From Ferranicluibacter quercicola (GTDB lineage: Bacteria > Pseudomonadota > Alphaproteobacteria > Rhizobiales > Rhizobiaceae), in contig NZ_JAJOZR010000005.1 of assembly GCF_021168455.1 (NCBI RefSeq), forward strand, positions 248,001 to 312,000: 64,000 nt of DNA, written 5' to 3'. Below, piece after piece: positions 45,963 to 55,426 of the stretch. A model generated the notes under the pieces. It did not search any database. It was given only the letters and a program-made list of their open reading frames with translations, and was not told the origin of the DNA. A program made the position numbers and the translations under genes. Numbering within the stretch: the first letter of the stretch is position 1; each line of letters opens with the position of its first letter.

Positions 45963-46343
45963 ATGTTCGACCATGTTTCCATCGGCGTCCGGGATATCGA
46001 CCGGTCGCGCATCTTCTACGATGCCGCCCTGACTCCGCTCGGCTATGGCCGGCTGACCAGCGGCGCGACGATGCTCGGTTACGGCGACGAGCAGGTGAGC
46101 CTCTGGGTCACGCAGGCCGACCATCCGGTCCGCCCGGATCTTCGCTCCGGCCTCCACTTCTGCTTCAAGGCCTATAGCGAAGAGGACGTCGAAGCCTTTC
46201 ATGCCGCGGCCATCGCCCATGGCGGGGAGGACAACGGCGCCCCGGGCCTGCGCCCGGAATACGCCACCTTCTACTACGCAGCCTTCGTCATCGACCCCGA
46301 CGGCTACCGGTTGGAAGCCTTCTTCCACAAGCCGGACCTGTAA
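45963..46343 (+). CDS. VOC (glyoxalase/dioxygenase fold) protein
   Basis: 126 residues with two beta-alpha-beta3 half-barrels: 'MFDHVSIGVRDIDRSRIFYDA' start and 'YYAAFVIDPDGYRLEAFFHK' end carrying the usual His and Glu metal ligands. Could be a glyoxalase, dioxygenase or resistance protein. AAGGGAG precedes the ATG. Convergent with the PaiB gene. Confidence 0.85.
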   Translation: MFDHVSIGVRDIDRSRIFYDAALTPLGYGRLTSGATMLGYGDEQVSLWVTQADHPVRPDLRSGLHFCFKAYSEEDVEAFHAAAIAHGGEDNGAPGLRPEYATFYYAAFVIDPDGYRLEAFFHKPDL

Positions 46344-46369
46344 ACCGCACGCTGCAGACGGCGAACCGA

Positions 46370-46993
46370 TCAGACCGGGATCTGGGTGGCGACATCCCGG
46401 TCAGACGCGCGCGCGCTTTCGGACAGCCCGTTGGCCACGCCCTGGCGATCGGCCTCGTTGCGGTTCTGGCTCATCTTCCGCTTGCCCTCCAGATGCGTGA
46501 TCGGCATGCGCAGGCCGATAATGCCACGCAACTGGGATGCGATGAAATCCGCCGGCGCGTCGTCCACCGCCCAAGCGACGGCCCTCGGCGCCTCGTGCAG
46601 GGCCGTCAGCCGGGTCACGACATCGAGCAGCCGCCCGGCATCGTCGAAGAACTCGACCGGCCCGCGCGCCTGAACCGTCACATAGTTCCAGGTCGGCACG
46701 ACCTTTCCCGTCTGCTGCTTGGTGGCGTACCAGGCCGGCGTGACATAGGCATCCGGGCCCATGAAAATGGCCAGCCCATCGCCGATGACCGGCGTTCGCC
46801 ATTGCGGGTTGGCCTTCGCAAGGTGCCCGTAAAGGACGCCGTACTCCCCTTCGCTTTCGTCCAGAAACAGCGGCAGAGGCGTCGCGAACGGCCCGTCGGC
46901 CGTCGCGGTGATGACGTTCGCCAGCCGCGCCGCCCGCATGGTCGTAAACATGTCGCGACGATCGTCAAGACGGAATGCGGGCGGTGTGTACAT
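46370..46993 (-). CDS. PaiB-type FMN-binding protein
   Basis: 207 residues. 'MYTPPAFRLDD', 'PLPLFLDESEG', 'HLAKANPQWR', 'VTPAWYATKQQTGKVVPTWNY' and 'IVGLRMPITHLEGKRKMSQN'-type C-terminus fit PaiB (FMN-binding negative regulator, split-barrel fold). In Bacillus it is a repressor of degradative functions; in proteobacteria it is more likely a flavin-binding enzyme. Lies downstream of a marR gene. Confidence 0.88.
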   Translation of the reverse strand: MYTPPAFRLDDRRDMFTTMRAARLANVITATADGPFATPLPLFLDESEGEYGVLYGHLAKANPQWRTPVIGDGLAIFMGPDAYVTPAWYATKQQTGKVVPTWNYVTVQARGPVEFFDDAGRLLDVVTRLTALHEAPRAVAWAVDDAPADFIASQLRGIIGLRMPITHLEGKRKMSQNRNEADRQGVANGLSESARASDRDVATQIPV

Positions 46994-47089
46994 GATGGCG
47001 ATCCTCGTTCGACGCGGGAGACTACCGCGAAACGGGACATCGACGAAAGCCCGTTCGCAGACATGACCCGGAAGGCCGGCCGGCCGGCC

Positions 47090-47521
47090 TCAGCCGAACT
47101 CGACCGTCGTCAAGGCGAGCGCCTCGCGGCGCAGATCGGCCGCGCGCTCCGGGGCGAAGGATCGCTCCAGCGCCGCCTGCGCCGCTTTCCAGAGCGGCAC
47201 GGCCCTTTCCCGCATCCGCCGGCCCTCGTCCGTCAGCGCATAGCTATAGGCCTGTTCGCCTTTCGCTCGCGTGCTTGCCATCCAGCCGGCGGACAGCAGC
47301 GGCTTCAGCCCGCGCAACAGCGTGGTACGTTCCATCACCATGATCCCGCTCAGCTCGGATATCCGGATACCCGGCCGGCGGTTGACGATGCTGAGAAGCG
47401 AATATTGCGAGATCGACAGGCCGATCGGCGCGAGATGGGCGTCATAGAGCCGCGTGACATGGCGCGAGCCCCGGCGGAGGGCAAGGCAGTGACACGAATG
47501 GGATCCCTCGGATATCGACAT
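47090..47521 (-). CDS. MarR-family transcriptional regulator
   Basis: 143 residues, winged helix 'GIRISELSGIMVMERTTLLRGLKPLLSAG' with 'KGEQAYSYALTDEGRR' wing. An N-terminal Cys pair ('HSCHCLALRRGSRHVTRLYD') recalls redox-sensing MarR proteins. It is divergent from an MFS gene, and a dyad in the shared gap (47536-47549) is the likely operator, so it probably represses the transporter and itself. Confidence 0.87.
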   Translation of the reverse strand: MSISEGSHSCHCLALRRGSRHVTRLYDAHLAPIGLSISQYSLLSIVNRRPGIRISELSGIMVMERTTLLRGLKPLLSAGWMASTRAKGEQAYSYALTDEGRRMRERAVPLWKAAQAALERSFAPERAADLRREALALTTVEFG

Positions 47522-47535
47522 GCATCGAGGATAGA

Positions 47536-47549
47536 TGTGTATTTACACA
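47536..47549. promoter_or_regulatory. MarR-type operator
   Basis: TGTGTA-TT-TACACA, a perfect 14-base palindrome, 15 bases upstream of the MarR start and 105 bases before the divergent MFS start. Confidence 0.65.
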
Positions 47550-47653
47550 CCGTCAATCCTCCACTACGAAGGAGGGGCAGCGTCGTCGCTTGTCGGCCGT
47601 TGCCGGGTTCGCCTGCGCGCAATCGACTCGATGCCACCCACGAAGGTTCTCCC

Positions 47654-48943
47654 ATGCTCTCCACCACCGTCTCCGCATGGCTTGCCCGCAAGAAGATCCA
47701 CTACGGCTGGGTCGTCGTCGTCACGACATTTCTCACCATGCTGGCGACAGCGGGCGCGATGGGCTCGGCCGGCGTCCTCATCCAGCCACTGCATCAGGAG
47801 TTCGGCTGGGATATCGCCGATATCTCCTTCGCCATGGCAGTGCGCCTCGTGCTCTTCGGCCTGCTCGGGCCCTTCGCCGCGGCGTTCATGACGCATTTCG
47901 GCGTGCGACGGGTCGTGTGTTCGGCGCTTCTGCTCATCATGAGCGGCATCGTCCTTTCCTTCTTCATGCAGGAGGTCTGGCAGCTCGTTCTCCTCTGGGG
48001 TGTCGTCATCGGCACGGGAACGGGCATGACGGCGCTGGTGCTGGGCGCGACCGTCGCCACGCGCTGGTTTTCCAAGCGCCGCGGCCTCGTCATCGGCCTG
48101 ATGACGGCGAGCAACGCCACCGGTCAGCTCGTCTTCCTGCCCCTGCTGGCAGCCCTGTCGGAGGCCTATGGCTGGCGCACGGCGCTGACCTTCATCACCG
48201 GCGTCCTGGCGCTCGCCATGGTGCTCGTGATGCTGCTGATGCGCGACCACCCGGCCGATCTCGGCCTTCCCGCCTATGGCGACACGCAACCGAGCCCTGT
48301 TCCGCGCCGGAACCAGGCCTTCCTGACCACGCTCGTCTCGCCCCTGAAGACGTTGCGCGAGGTCTCCGGCCAGCCGGTGTTCTGGCTGCTCTTCGGCACC
48401 TTCTTCGTCTGCGGCCTCTCCACCAACGGGCTCATCCAGACCCACTGGATCTCCATCTGCGGCGATTTCGGCATGACGGCGGTCACGGCGGCCGGTACGC
48501 TGGCCGTCATCGGCGTGTTCGATTTCCTCGGCACCATCGGGGCCGGCTGGCTGTCCGACCGTTTCGACAATCGCTGGCTGCTCTTCTGGTTCTACGGCCT
48601 GCGCGGCCTGTCGCTCCTCTACCTCTCGATCTCCGGTTTCGGCTTCACCGAACTCTCCGTCTTCGCCATCTTCTACGGCCTCGACTGGGTGGCGACCGTT
48701 CCCCCGACCGTCAAGCTGACGGCCGACAGTTTCGGCCGCGAGAAGGCACCGCTCGTCTTCGGCTGGATCTTCACCGGCCACCAGCTAGGCGCCGCGACCG
48801 CCGCCTTCGGCGCGGGCTGGTTGCGCTCGGATTACGAGAGCTACATGCCGGCGCTGCAGATGGCCGGCCTCATGTGCATTCTCGCAGCGCTGGCCGTGGT
48901 CATGCTCCGTCGTCCCGCCACCGCCGTCCCGGCCGGCGCCTGA
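47654..48943 (+). CDS. MFS transporter
   Basis: 429 residues, twelve membrane helices, 'GWVVVVTTFLTMLATAGAMG' first helix and 'RWFSKRRGLVIGLMTASNATGQ' loop typical of oxalate:formate/monocarboxylate-like exchangers of the MFS. Divergent from, and probably regulated by, the MarR protein. Substrate unknown. Confidence 0.87.
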   Translation: MLSTTVSAWLARKKIHYGWVVVVTTFLTMLATAGAMGSAGVLIQPLHQEFGWDIADISFAMAVRLVLFGLLGPFAAAFMTHFGVRRVVCSALLLIMSGIVLSFFMQEVWQLVLLWGVVIGTGTGMTALVLGATVATRWFSKRRGLVIGLMTASNATGQLVFLPLLAALSEAYGWRTALTFITGVLALAMVLVMLLMRDHPADLGLPAYGDTQPSPVPRRNQAFLTTLVSPLKTLREVSGQPVFWLLFGTFFVCGLSTNGLIQTHWISICGDFGMTAVTAAGTLAVIGVFDFLGTIGAGWLSDRFDNRWLLFWFYGLRGLSLLYLSISGFGFTELSVFAIFYGLDWVATVPPTVKLTADSFGREKAPLVFGWIFTGHQLGAATAAFGAGWLRSDYESYMPALQMAGLMCILAALAVVMLRRPATAVPAGA

Positions 48944-49036
48944 AAAGGCGGGCCGTGACCTGCCCCGCTGCGCGACACGCCGGCCGCGTGGAATAGCATT
49001 TCCCTTCGGCCGGCATCTTCGCGAACTTCTTCTTTG

Positions 49037-49053
49037 TCTATCAATTGACTCAG
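49037..49053 (+). promoter_or_regulatory. Partial TCTAY-N7 site before the DszC-like gene
   Basis: TCTAT-CAATTGA-CTCAG, in an AT-rich patch 120 bases before the start of the monooxygenase gene. Left half matches the other four sites; the right half CTCAG matches only the site before ssuA. Confidence 0.35.
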
Positions 49054-49172
49054 CAATAACGTGACCGCGGCTCGGACCCTGAGCTGCCCGGTCGCCGGGC
49101 CAATCCGTCATGCACAGAACGGGCCTGCCGGTGTCGGACATCGCTGCCCGCCTGCCGATCGAGGAAGACGCC

Positions 49173-50435
49173 ATGAGCCTGCTTCACGCCCTGCGCTCCC
49201 CTGCCCCTGAAACCGCCCCCGAACCGGAGCGGCCACCTGCCCCGACGGCCGCCGCTTCGGCGGCCGACCGCGAGCGCCTCTTTGCCCGCGCCACGGCCAT
49301 CGCCGCAGATCTCAGAGCCCGGGGAGCCGCCCTCGACCGGGATGGCCGCCCGCCCTTCAGCGAGATCACCGAGCTAAAGGCGGCAGGCCTGCTCAACGCC
49401 CTGCATCCACCCGAAATCGGCGGCGGCGGTCTCGACTGGGTCGACGGCCTGCGTCTCGTGCGCATCCTCGCACGCGGCGAAAGCTCCATCGGCCAGCTGC
49501 TCGGCTATCACTTCGTCAACAGCCAGTACATTGTCTGGGCAGCCGAGGACGGCGACCTTGCCTGGCGGCTGTCGTCGGAAACCGTGGCGAAGAGCCTCTA
49601 TTGGGGCGCCGCCGTCAATCCGCGCGACCCCGGCCTCGTGCTGACGCGAAAGGACGATCACTATGTTCTGAACGGCAGAAAGACGTTTTCGACCGGCGCG
49701 CGGATTTCCGACCGCATCAATGCGAGCGCCGCCTTCGGCGACCAGATCGCCAGCCTCGTCCTGCCCACCGACAGGCCGGGCTATATCGCCCATGACGACT
49801 GGGACAATATCGGGCAGCGCCTGTCGGACAGCGGCAGTGTCGTGTTCGAGGACTTCCCGGTCCATGACGGCGATTTCCTGCTGCCGCTCGCGGCCCCGGA
49901 CGCCGCCCCGAAGGTGCTGGCAAGCTTCAACACGCCGCTGATCCAGCTGGTCTTTGCCAATTTCTATATCGGCACGGCCGAAGGTGCGCTCGCCGAGGCG
50001 CTCGACTACGTGCGCGACACCACCCGCCCCTGGATCACCTCCGGCGTCGAACGCGCCGCCGACGACCCGCATATTCTGGAGCGCGTCGGCGAATTCCGCG
50101 CCGCGCTGAAGGCGGCCGCAGCTCTCGCCGACAGCGCCGGCCACGCCGTGCAGACAGCCCTCGCGCGCGGCCACGCCATCACCGAGCGCGAACGCGGAGA
50201 AGCCGCCATCGAGGCTTACGAATCCAAGGTCAACGCAACCCACGTCGCGCTGGATGTGACCGCCCGAGTCTTCGAGCTCATGGGCGCCCGTGCGACGGCC
50301 GGCCATTACCGCTTCGACCGCTACTGGCGCAACGTCCGCACCCACACGCTCCACGATCCGGTGTTCTACAAGGCCCGCGAGGTCGGCGATTTCGCCCTGA
50401 ACGACCGGATACCGACACCAAGCCTCTACAGCTGA
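49173..50435 (+). CDS. Acyl-CoA-dehydrogenase-fold monooxygenase (DszC/SfnB-like)
   Basis: 420 residues. 'FSEITELKAAGLLNALHPPEIGGGGLDW', 'RGESSIGQLLGYHFVNS', 'DDHYVLNGRKTFSTGA', 'NVRTHTLHDPVFYKAREVGDFALN' (broken over the sequence) mark the flavin monooxygenase branch of the acyl-CoA dehydrogenase family (DszC, SfnB, SfnC). The C-terminal 'RTHTLHDP' is the branch marker. Uses FMNH2/O2 to oxidise an organosulfur compound. Start at 49173 follows GAGGAA; upstream in-frame ATG 49110 has no site. Ends at a strong convergent terminator. Confidence 0.88.
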   Translation: MSLLHALRSPAPETAPEPERPPAPTAAASAADRERLFARATAIAADLRARGAALDRDGRPPFSEITELKAAGLLNALHPPEIGGGGLDWVDGLRLVRILARGESSIGQLLGYHFVNSQYIVWAAEDGDLAWRLSSETVAKSLYWGAAVNPRDPGLVLTRKDDHYVLNGRKTFSTGARISDRINASAAFGDQIASLVLPTDRPGYIAHDDWDNIGQRLSDSGSVVFEDFPVHDGDFLLPLAAPDAAPKVLASFNTPLIQLVFANFYIGTAEGALAEALDYVRDTTRPWITSGVERAADDPHILERVGEFRAALKAAAALADSAGHAVQTALARGHAITERERGEAAIEAYESKVNATHVALDVTARVFELMGARATAGHYRFDRYWRNVRTHTLHDPVFYKAREVGDFALNDRIPTPSLYS

Positions 50436-50452
50436 GACAAACCCTCAAAACG

Positions 50453-50491
50453 AAACGCCGTCATCCCGCACACACGGGATGACGGCGTTTT
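50453..50491. terminator. Bidirectional terminator
   Basis: A 16 bp perfect inverted repeat (AAACGCCGTCATCCCG, loop CACACA, mirrored arm to 50490) flanked by A on one side and T on the other; it would stop both the DszC-like gene and the convergent DmoA-like gene. Confidence 0.85.
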
Positions 50492-50551
50492 CTCGAGACG
50501 GACGGGACGGACGGCGTGCCTTGCGCGGCGGCCGTCCTTCGCCGGAACGCG

Positions 50552-51952
50552 TCAGTTCTGCCCGGAGGCGAGCTTCTGCTCCACGCGGCCGAGGTCGCGA
50601 TAGGCGGCACCGGGATGCGGCGCAACGAGGCGTGGGCCTTCGCCAAAAAGCTTCTCGCGCAGTGTCCCCTGCCGGTACGCCGTCTTGTAGACGCCGCGCT
50701 TCTGCAGCTCCGGCACCAGCAGATCGACCGCGTCCTCAAATGTCTCCGGCGTCACGGCGTACGCCAGGTTGAAACCGTCCACATCGGTTTCCTCGACCCA
50801 TTCCTGCATGAGATCGGCCACCGTCTGCGGCGAGCCGACGAAGACGGGCCCGAAGCCGCCGATGCCGACCCAGTCGGCCATCTCCCGCACCGTCCATTCC
50901 TTGGCCGGATCGATGGTGGTGAAGGTCTCGACAGCCGATTGCACGGCATTGGTATGACGATGGCGCAAGACCTCGTCCGGCGAGAACTGTCCGAAGTCGA
51001 TGCCGGTCCAGCCGGAGATCAGCGTCAGCGCGCCCTCGTAGGAGACGTATTTGCGGTATTCGTCGAACTTGCGCTTGGCGTCGGCATCCGTCTCGCCGAC
51101 GATGACGGTCTGCAGGTTGAAAGCGAGAATGCCGCGCGGGTCGCGCCCCGCCTGCACGGCCGCTTCGCGAACATTGGCAACATAGCGCTTCAGAACGGCC
51201 TTGGACGGCGCGGCGACGAAGATGCATTCGGCATGCTGGCCGGCGAAATCCTTGCCGCGGCTGGAAGCGCCGGCCTGGTAGAGCACCGGCGTGCGCTGGG
51301 GCGACGGCTCCGACAGGTGAATGCCCGGCACGCTGAAATGCGGCCCCTTGTGGCCGATGGCGTGAACCTTGGAAGGATGCGTGAAGATGCCGGACTCGCG
51401 GTCGCGCACCACGGCATCATCCTCCCAGCTGCCCTCCCAGAGCTTGTAACAGACCTCCAGATAGTCCTCCGCCACGTCGTAGCGGTTGTCATGCTGCATC
51501 TGCGCCGACTGACCGACATTCAGCGCGCCGCTGTTGAGATAGGAGGTGACGATGTTCCAGCCGATGCGCCCCTTGGTCAGGTGGTCGAGCGTCGAGATGC
51601 GGCGGGCGAAGGTATAGGGGTGCTCGAACGACAGCGACGCCGTCAGGCCGAAACCGAGATGTTCGGTGAGATAGGCCATGGTCGGGATGAGCTGCAGCGG
51701 GTCGTTCACCGGCACCTGGGCCGAATGTTTCAGCGCCGCATTCACATTGCCGTTCAGCACGTCATAGACACCGAGCACGTCGGCGATGAACAAGCCGTCG
51801 AACTTGCCGCGCTCCAGCGTCTTGGCGAGGTTCACCCAGTAATCGAGATCCTTGTAGGATGCCGACTGGTCGCGCGGATGCCGCCAGAGGCCGGGCGACT
51901 GGTGCCCGACGCAGTTCATGTCGAAGGCGTTCAGCCGGATTTCACGTGTCAT
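50552..51952 (-). CDS. DmoA-like LLM flavin monooxygenase
   Basis: 466 residues. 'RLNAFDMNCVGHQSPGLWRH', 'GKFDGLFIADVLGVYDVLNG', 'LDHLTKGRIGWNIVTSYLNS', 'YKLWEGSWEDDAVV' and 'PVLYQAGASSRGKDFAGQH' agree with dimethyl-sulfide monooxygenase DmoA. It is the closer DmoA relative of the two in this window. Follows sfnB by 178 bp on the same strand and is the last gene of the CUT2-sfnB unit. Reaction inferred: FMNH2-dependent oxidative cleavage of a C-S bond. Confidence 0.9.
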   Translation of the reverse strand: MTREIRLNAFDMNCVGHQSPGLWRHPRDQSASYKDLDYWVNLAKTLERGKFDGLFIADVLGVYDVLNGNVNAALKHSAQVPVNDPLQLIPTMAYLTEHLGFGLTASLSFEHPYTFARRISTLDHLTKGRIGWNIVTSYLNSGALNVGQSAQMQHDNRYDVAEDYLEVCYKLWEGSWEDDAVVRDRESGIFTHPSKVHAIGHKGPHFSVPGIHLSEPSPQRTPVLYQAGASSRGKDFAGQHAECIFVAAPSKAVLKRYVANVREAAVQAGRDPRGILAFNLQTVIVGETDADAKRKFDEYRKYVSYEGALTLISGWTGIDFGQFSPDEVLRHRHTNAVQSAVETFTTIDPAKEWTVREMADWVGIGGFGPVFVGSPQTVADLMQEWVEETDVDGFNLAYAVTPETFEDAVDLLVPELQKRGVYKTAYRQGTLREKLFGEGPRLVAPHPGAAYRDLGRVEQKLASGQN

Positions 51953-52130
51953 GCTCGTCTCCTGGCCTCAGAGGCCGTTTGGGAACCCGGCGGCGAAAAG
52001 CCGGCCAGGGATTTTGTGTTCCGGCGGAAGGGGATCGCAGGCGAACTCCCGAGAGATCGGCCAGATGCTCGAGGCACCGGCGTGCGACAAGCATTGGCGG
52101 CTCGCCCCGTCCGGATCGTCCGACAACCTC

Positions 52131-53351
52131 TCAGAGGGCACCGCTTCTGGGCGGAGGCACGTCGTTCAGGTGGAAATTGCCGGCCACGTGGTACTTCCAG
52201 CGGACCGGGTCGTGCAGCGTGTGGGTGCGGGCATTGCGCCAGTGACGGTCGAGGTTCAGCCCCTCGCGGGCGGATGCCGTGCCGGCAAGCTCGAACAGCG
52301 TGTTGGTGGCCTCGATCGCGATCTCGGTGGTCAGCACCTTGGCGCTGGCCACGGCCAAAGAGGCGGCGACGGCCGTCTCCTCGGTCAGGTCGACCTGGGC
52401 GTGATCCACCTTGCGGCCGGCATAGTCCACGATGGCGGTTGCCGCCTCGATGCGGATGGCGACCTGGCCCACCCGGGCGATCGTCAGCGGATCCTCCGAC
52501 GCCCGCTCGACGCCGCTGTTCGTCCAGGGCCGCGAGACCGTGCGGATGAAGCGGACCATGTCGGCAAAGGCCGCCCGGGCAATGCCGAGATCGATGCCGG
52601 CATGGATGATCTGCCCGACGGAGCCGATCGTGCCGGGGCGCTCGAAGCCCTTGTGGTGGCGCACCACGGCGCTCGGGGGCACGCGGACGCCGTCGAGGAT
52701 GGTGGTGCCGCTGCCGGTCGTGCGCTGGCCGATGCCGTCCCAGTCGTCGACGATCTCGACGCCCTCCGTGCCGCGCGGCACGAAGGAGATGGTGATCTTC
52801 TCGTCCTCGTCGAGCGCGAAGATGGCGATCCAGTCGGCAAAGAGCACGCCGGTGGAATAGAACTTGCGGCCGTCGATGCGGAAGCCGGCGCCGTCCCGCG
52901 TCAGCCGCGTGTTGTAGTGCCCGACGGTCTTGGTCCCCGTCTCCGACAGGGCATTGCCGAACCGGTCACCGGCCAGGGCACGACCGTAATAGAACCGTTT
53001 CTGGTCGTCGGTCCCGTCATGGCGCAGGGCTTCCAGAATGTAGAAATGGTTCTGCGGGATCTGCCCGATCGAGCCATCGGCCTCCGACAGGATGGCGGTG
53101 ACCTCGGCCAGCACGGCGTTGGAGACGTCGATGCCGCCAAAGTCGGCCGGCACGGTGATAGCCAGCAGGCCGGAGGCGGCGAGCCGGTCCATTTCCGCAT
53201 GCGGCAGGGTCCGGTCGCGGTCCCGCTCGCTCGCGGTGAGCGCGAAGTCCGCCGCCAGCGTCCGGGCGACACTAAGCGCTTCCTCCTCGCTTGCGATCCT
53301 GTCTGCCGTGCGGTCGGTGTCGTGGGTGTTGAGGCGTATTAGTTTGGTCAT
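52131..53351 (-). CDS. SfnB-family sulfur-acquisition monooxygenase
   Basis: 406 residues. 'AEMDRLAASGLLAITVPADFGGIDVS', 'ADGSIGQIPQNHFYILEALR', 'FRIDGRKFYSTGVLFADWI', 'SRPWTNSGVERASEDPLTI' and 'RNARTHTLHDPVRWKYH' match the SfnB family (TIGR04022), proteins induced by sulfur limitation. Acyl-CoA-dehydrogenase fold; probably an FMNH2-dependent oxygenase. Starts 27 bp after the permease gene upstream. GGGAG precedes 53351. Confidence 0.9.
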   Translation of the reverse strand: MTKLIRLNTHDTDRTADRIASEEEALSVARTLAADFALTASERDRDRTLPHAEMDRLAASGLLAITVPADFGGIDVSNAVLAEVTAILSEADGSIGQIPQNHFYILEALRHDGTDDQKRFYYGRALAGDRFGNALSETGTKTVGHYNTRLTRDGAGFRIDGRKFYSTGVLFADWIAIFALDEDEKITISFVPRGTEGVEIVDDWDGIGQRTTGSGTTILDGVRVPPSAVVRHHKGFERPGTIGSVGQIIHAGIDLGIARAAFADMVRFIRTVSRPWTNSGVERASEDPLTIARVGQVAIRIEAATAIVDYAGRKVDHAQVDLTEETAVAASLAVASAKVLTTEIAIEATNTLFELAGTASAREGLNLDRHWRNARTHTLHDPVRWKYHVAGNFHLNDVPPPRSGAL

Positions 53352-53378
53352 GGCTCTTCTCCCGAGAAGCACCGCGCG

Positions 53379-54374
53379 TCAGGCGCGGGCCACGGCCTTG
53401 CGGTTGGCAAAGCTGATGGCGAGGACGGCAAAGATCAGGAGACCGGTGCCCACCTGCTGCCAATAAAAATTCAGACCGGTCAGAAGCAGTCCGTTGGAGA
53501 CGATGCTGAGCAGCAGGACGCCGAGCACCGTGCCGGCGATGTTCGGCCGCCCGTGCGGACTGAGCGTCGTGCCGATGAAGGTCGCGCCGATGGCGTTGAG
53601 CAGGAAGGCATTGCCGGACGACGGAATGTAGACGGTGACGGTCGAGGTCAGCACCAGCCCGGCAACGGCTGCGATCACCGAGACGAGAAGATAGGTGACC
53701 GCGATATGCGCCTTCAGCGCAATACCGGAATAGCGCACGACATTCGCCTCGACGCCGGTCGCCAGCACCACGCGCCCAAAGCGGCTGCGTGTGAGGACGA
53801 GCGCCGCGACCGCGATGACCAGCGCCGCGACGATGAGCGGCACCGGCACGCCGGCAACGACGCCGCGACCAAGAAACCGGAAGCTTTCGGGAATGCCGGC
53901 CGGCGGCAGATAGACCGGATTGCCGCCATTGGTCAGGATCTGCTGGGCGCTGCGGCCGATGAACAGCGTGCCGAGCGTCGCCAGAAACGGCGAGATGCCG
54001 ATGCCGGAGATCAGCGCTGCATTGAAGAGCCCCACCAGCGCACCGCCGCCGATGCCGACAAGGGCGGCGAGCGGCACCGGCTGCCCGGCCAGCACCAGCG
54101 AGACGAAGGTGAAGCTGGAAAAATCGATCGCGGTGCCGACCGAGAGGTCGATGCCGCCGGCGGCCACCGCAAAGGTCATGGCGATGGAGACGATGGCGAG
54201 CAGCGTGAAATTGTTGACGAGGATGCTCTGCAGATTGGCGACGGTGAGGAAGCTCGGCGCTGCCGCGGAGAAGGCGGCAAACACCGCCACTAAGGCCACG
54301 ACCAGAGCATACCGGGCGGAGCGGCGCAGCAGGCCATAGGGAAGTCGGGCCTGGGAACCGGACACGAGCGTCAT
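53379..54374 (-). CDS. ABC transporter permease, CUT2 (RbsC) type
   Basis: 331 residues, about nine hydrophobic helices, with 'AAGGIDLSVGTAIDFSSF', the 'GGIDLSVG' signature of ribose-type permeases, and 'GNAFLLNAIGATFIGTTL'. Overlaps the next permease by 4 bp. Together with 54371-55426 it makes a heterodimeric channel. Confidence 0.9.
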   Translation of the reverse strand: MTLVSGSQARLPYGLLRRSARYALVVALVAVFAAFSAAAPSFLTVANLQSILVNNFTLLAIVSIAMTFAVAAGGIDLSVGTAIDFSSFTFVSLVLAGQPVPLAALVGIGGGALVGLFNAALISGIGISPFLATLGTLFIGRSAQQILTNGGNPVYLPPAGIPESFRFLGRGVVAGVPVPLIVAALVIAVAALVLTRSRFGRVVLATGVEANVVRYSGIALKAHIAVTYLLVSVIAAVAGLVLTSTVTVYIPSSGNAFLLNAIGATFIGTTLSPHGRPNIAGTVLGVLLLSIVSNGLLLTGLNFYWQQVGTGLLIFAVLAISFANRKAVARA

Positions 54375-55426
54375 GCCGACGTCTCCTGTTTGCGCAGCAG
54401 CGTGGTGGCGGACACGACGAAGAGGATCAGGAGACCCTGGATGCCGCTCACCAGCGTGCTGGAAAGGTTGAGAAGCTGGAAGCCGTTGACGAGGAAACCG
54501 ACGAACAGTGCCGAGAGCAGCGTGCCGGTGACGGTCGGCACCAGCCGGCGCGAGAAGACAGTGCCGAGCAGCGCCGTCACCACCACCGGCAGCAGGAGAT
54601 CGCCCGCTCCCGTCGTGCTGCCGCTGAGATAGGACACAGAGAGAATGCCGGCGATGCCGCCGCAGAACCCGCTGAACACGAACGAACCGGCGATGAACGG
54701 CTTGACGGAGAGGCCAGACGCCCGTGCGGCCTCGGGAAATTCGCCGACCGCATAAAGCCGCAGACCGAGCGGCGTCGCCTGTACGACGAGCGCTGCGACC
54801 AGCGTGAAGCCGATGAGGACATAGGCGAGAACGGGGATATCGAAGGGACCGCTGCCCGACAGCAGCGTCAGCAGATCGCCGGTTGCGGGAATGACGGTGT
54901 TCTGCGTCAGAACGAGCTCGAGCCCGGCCACGACATTCATGACGGCGAGCGTCGCCAGCAGGGGCACGATGCCCGCAAGGGTGATGGCGAGCGCATTGAC
55001 GATGCCGATGGCAAGCCCCGTCGCCAGCGCGCCGGCCACAGCCACCGAATCTCCCAACCCCGCCTGTGACAAGGCCGCATAGACGGCGGCGCTCAGACCC
55101 ATGTTGGCGGCAAGCGACAGGTCGATGCCGCCCGTCACCACATTGCCGCCGCCGGCGATCATCACGACCGTCAGCCCGATCGCGAGCACGCCGGCAATGG
55201 CCGACTGGCCGAGCACATTGCCGATATTGCCGACCGACAGGAAATACGGCGCCGTGACGGAGAAGGCGATCAGCACCGCGACGAAGACAGCCAGCGACCC
55301 GCCGCGCAGGAGCAGCGTCGCAATCCGCCGCCCCGCCGTGCCGGAAGCCGCACCGAAACCACGCACCGGAACGGGCGCAGTGTCGCCCTGTTGCGAGCCG
55401 CCGAAAGGAACAGCCTCAACCGACAT
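54371..55426 (-). CDS. ABC transporter permease, CUT2 (RbsC) type
   Basis: 351 residues, first of two permeases. 'IAGGGNVVTGGIDLSLAANMG' carries the RbsC signature; 'LYAVGEFPEAARASGLSVKPF' is the cytoplasmic coupling loop. Start at 55426 overlaps the ATPase stop by 11 bp; the frame upstream is only antisense/other-frame sequence. Confidence 0.9.
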   Translation of the reverse strand: MSVEAVPFGGSQQGDTAPVPVRGFGAASGTAGRRIATLLLRGGSLAVFVAVLIAFSVTAPYFLSVGNIGNVLGQSAIAGVLAIGLTVVMIAGGGNVVTGGIDLSLAANMGLSAAVYAALSQAGLGDSVAVAGALATGLAIGIVNALAITLAGIVPLLATLAVMNVVAGLELVLTQNTVIPATGDLLTLLSGSGPFDIPVLAYVLIGFTLVAALVVQATPLGLRLYAVGEFPEAARASGLSVKPFIAGSFVFSGFCGGIAGILSVSYLSGSTTGAGDLLLPVVVTALLGTVFSRRLVPTVTGTLLSALFVGFLVNGFQLLNLSSTLVSGIQGLLILFVVSATTLLRKQETSA

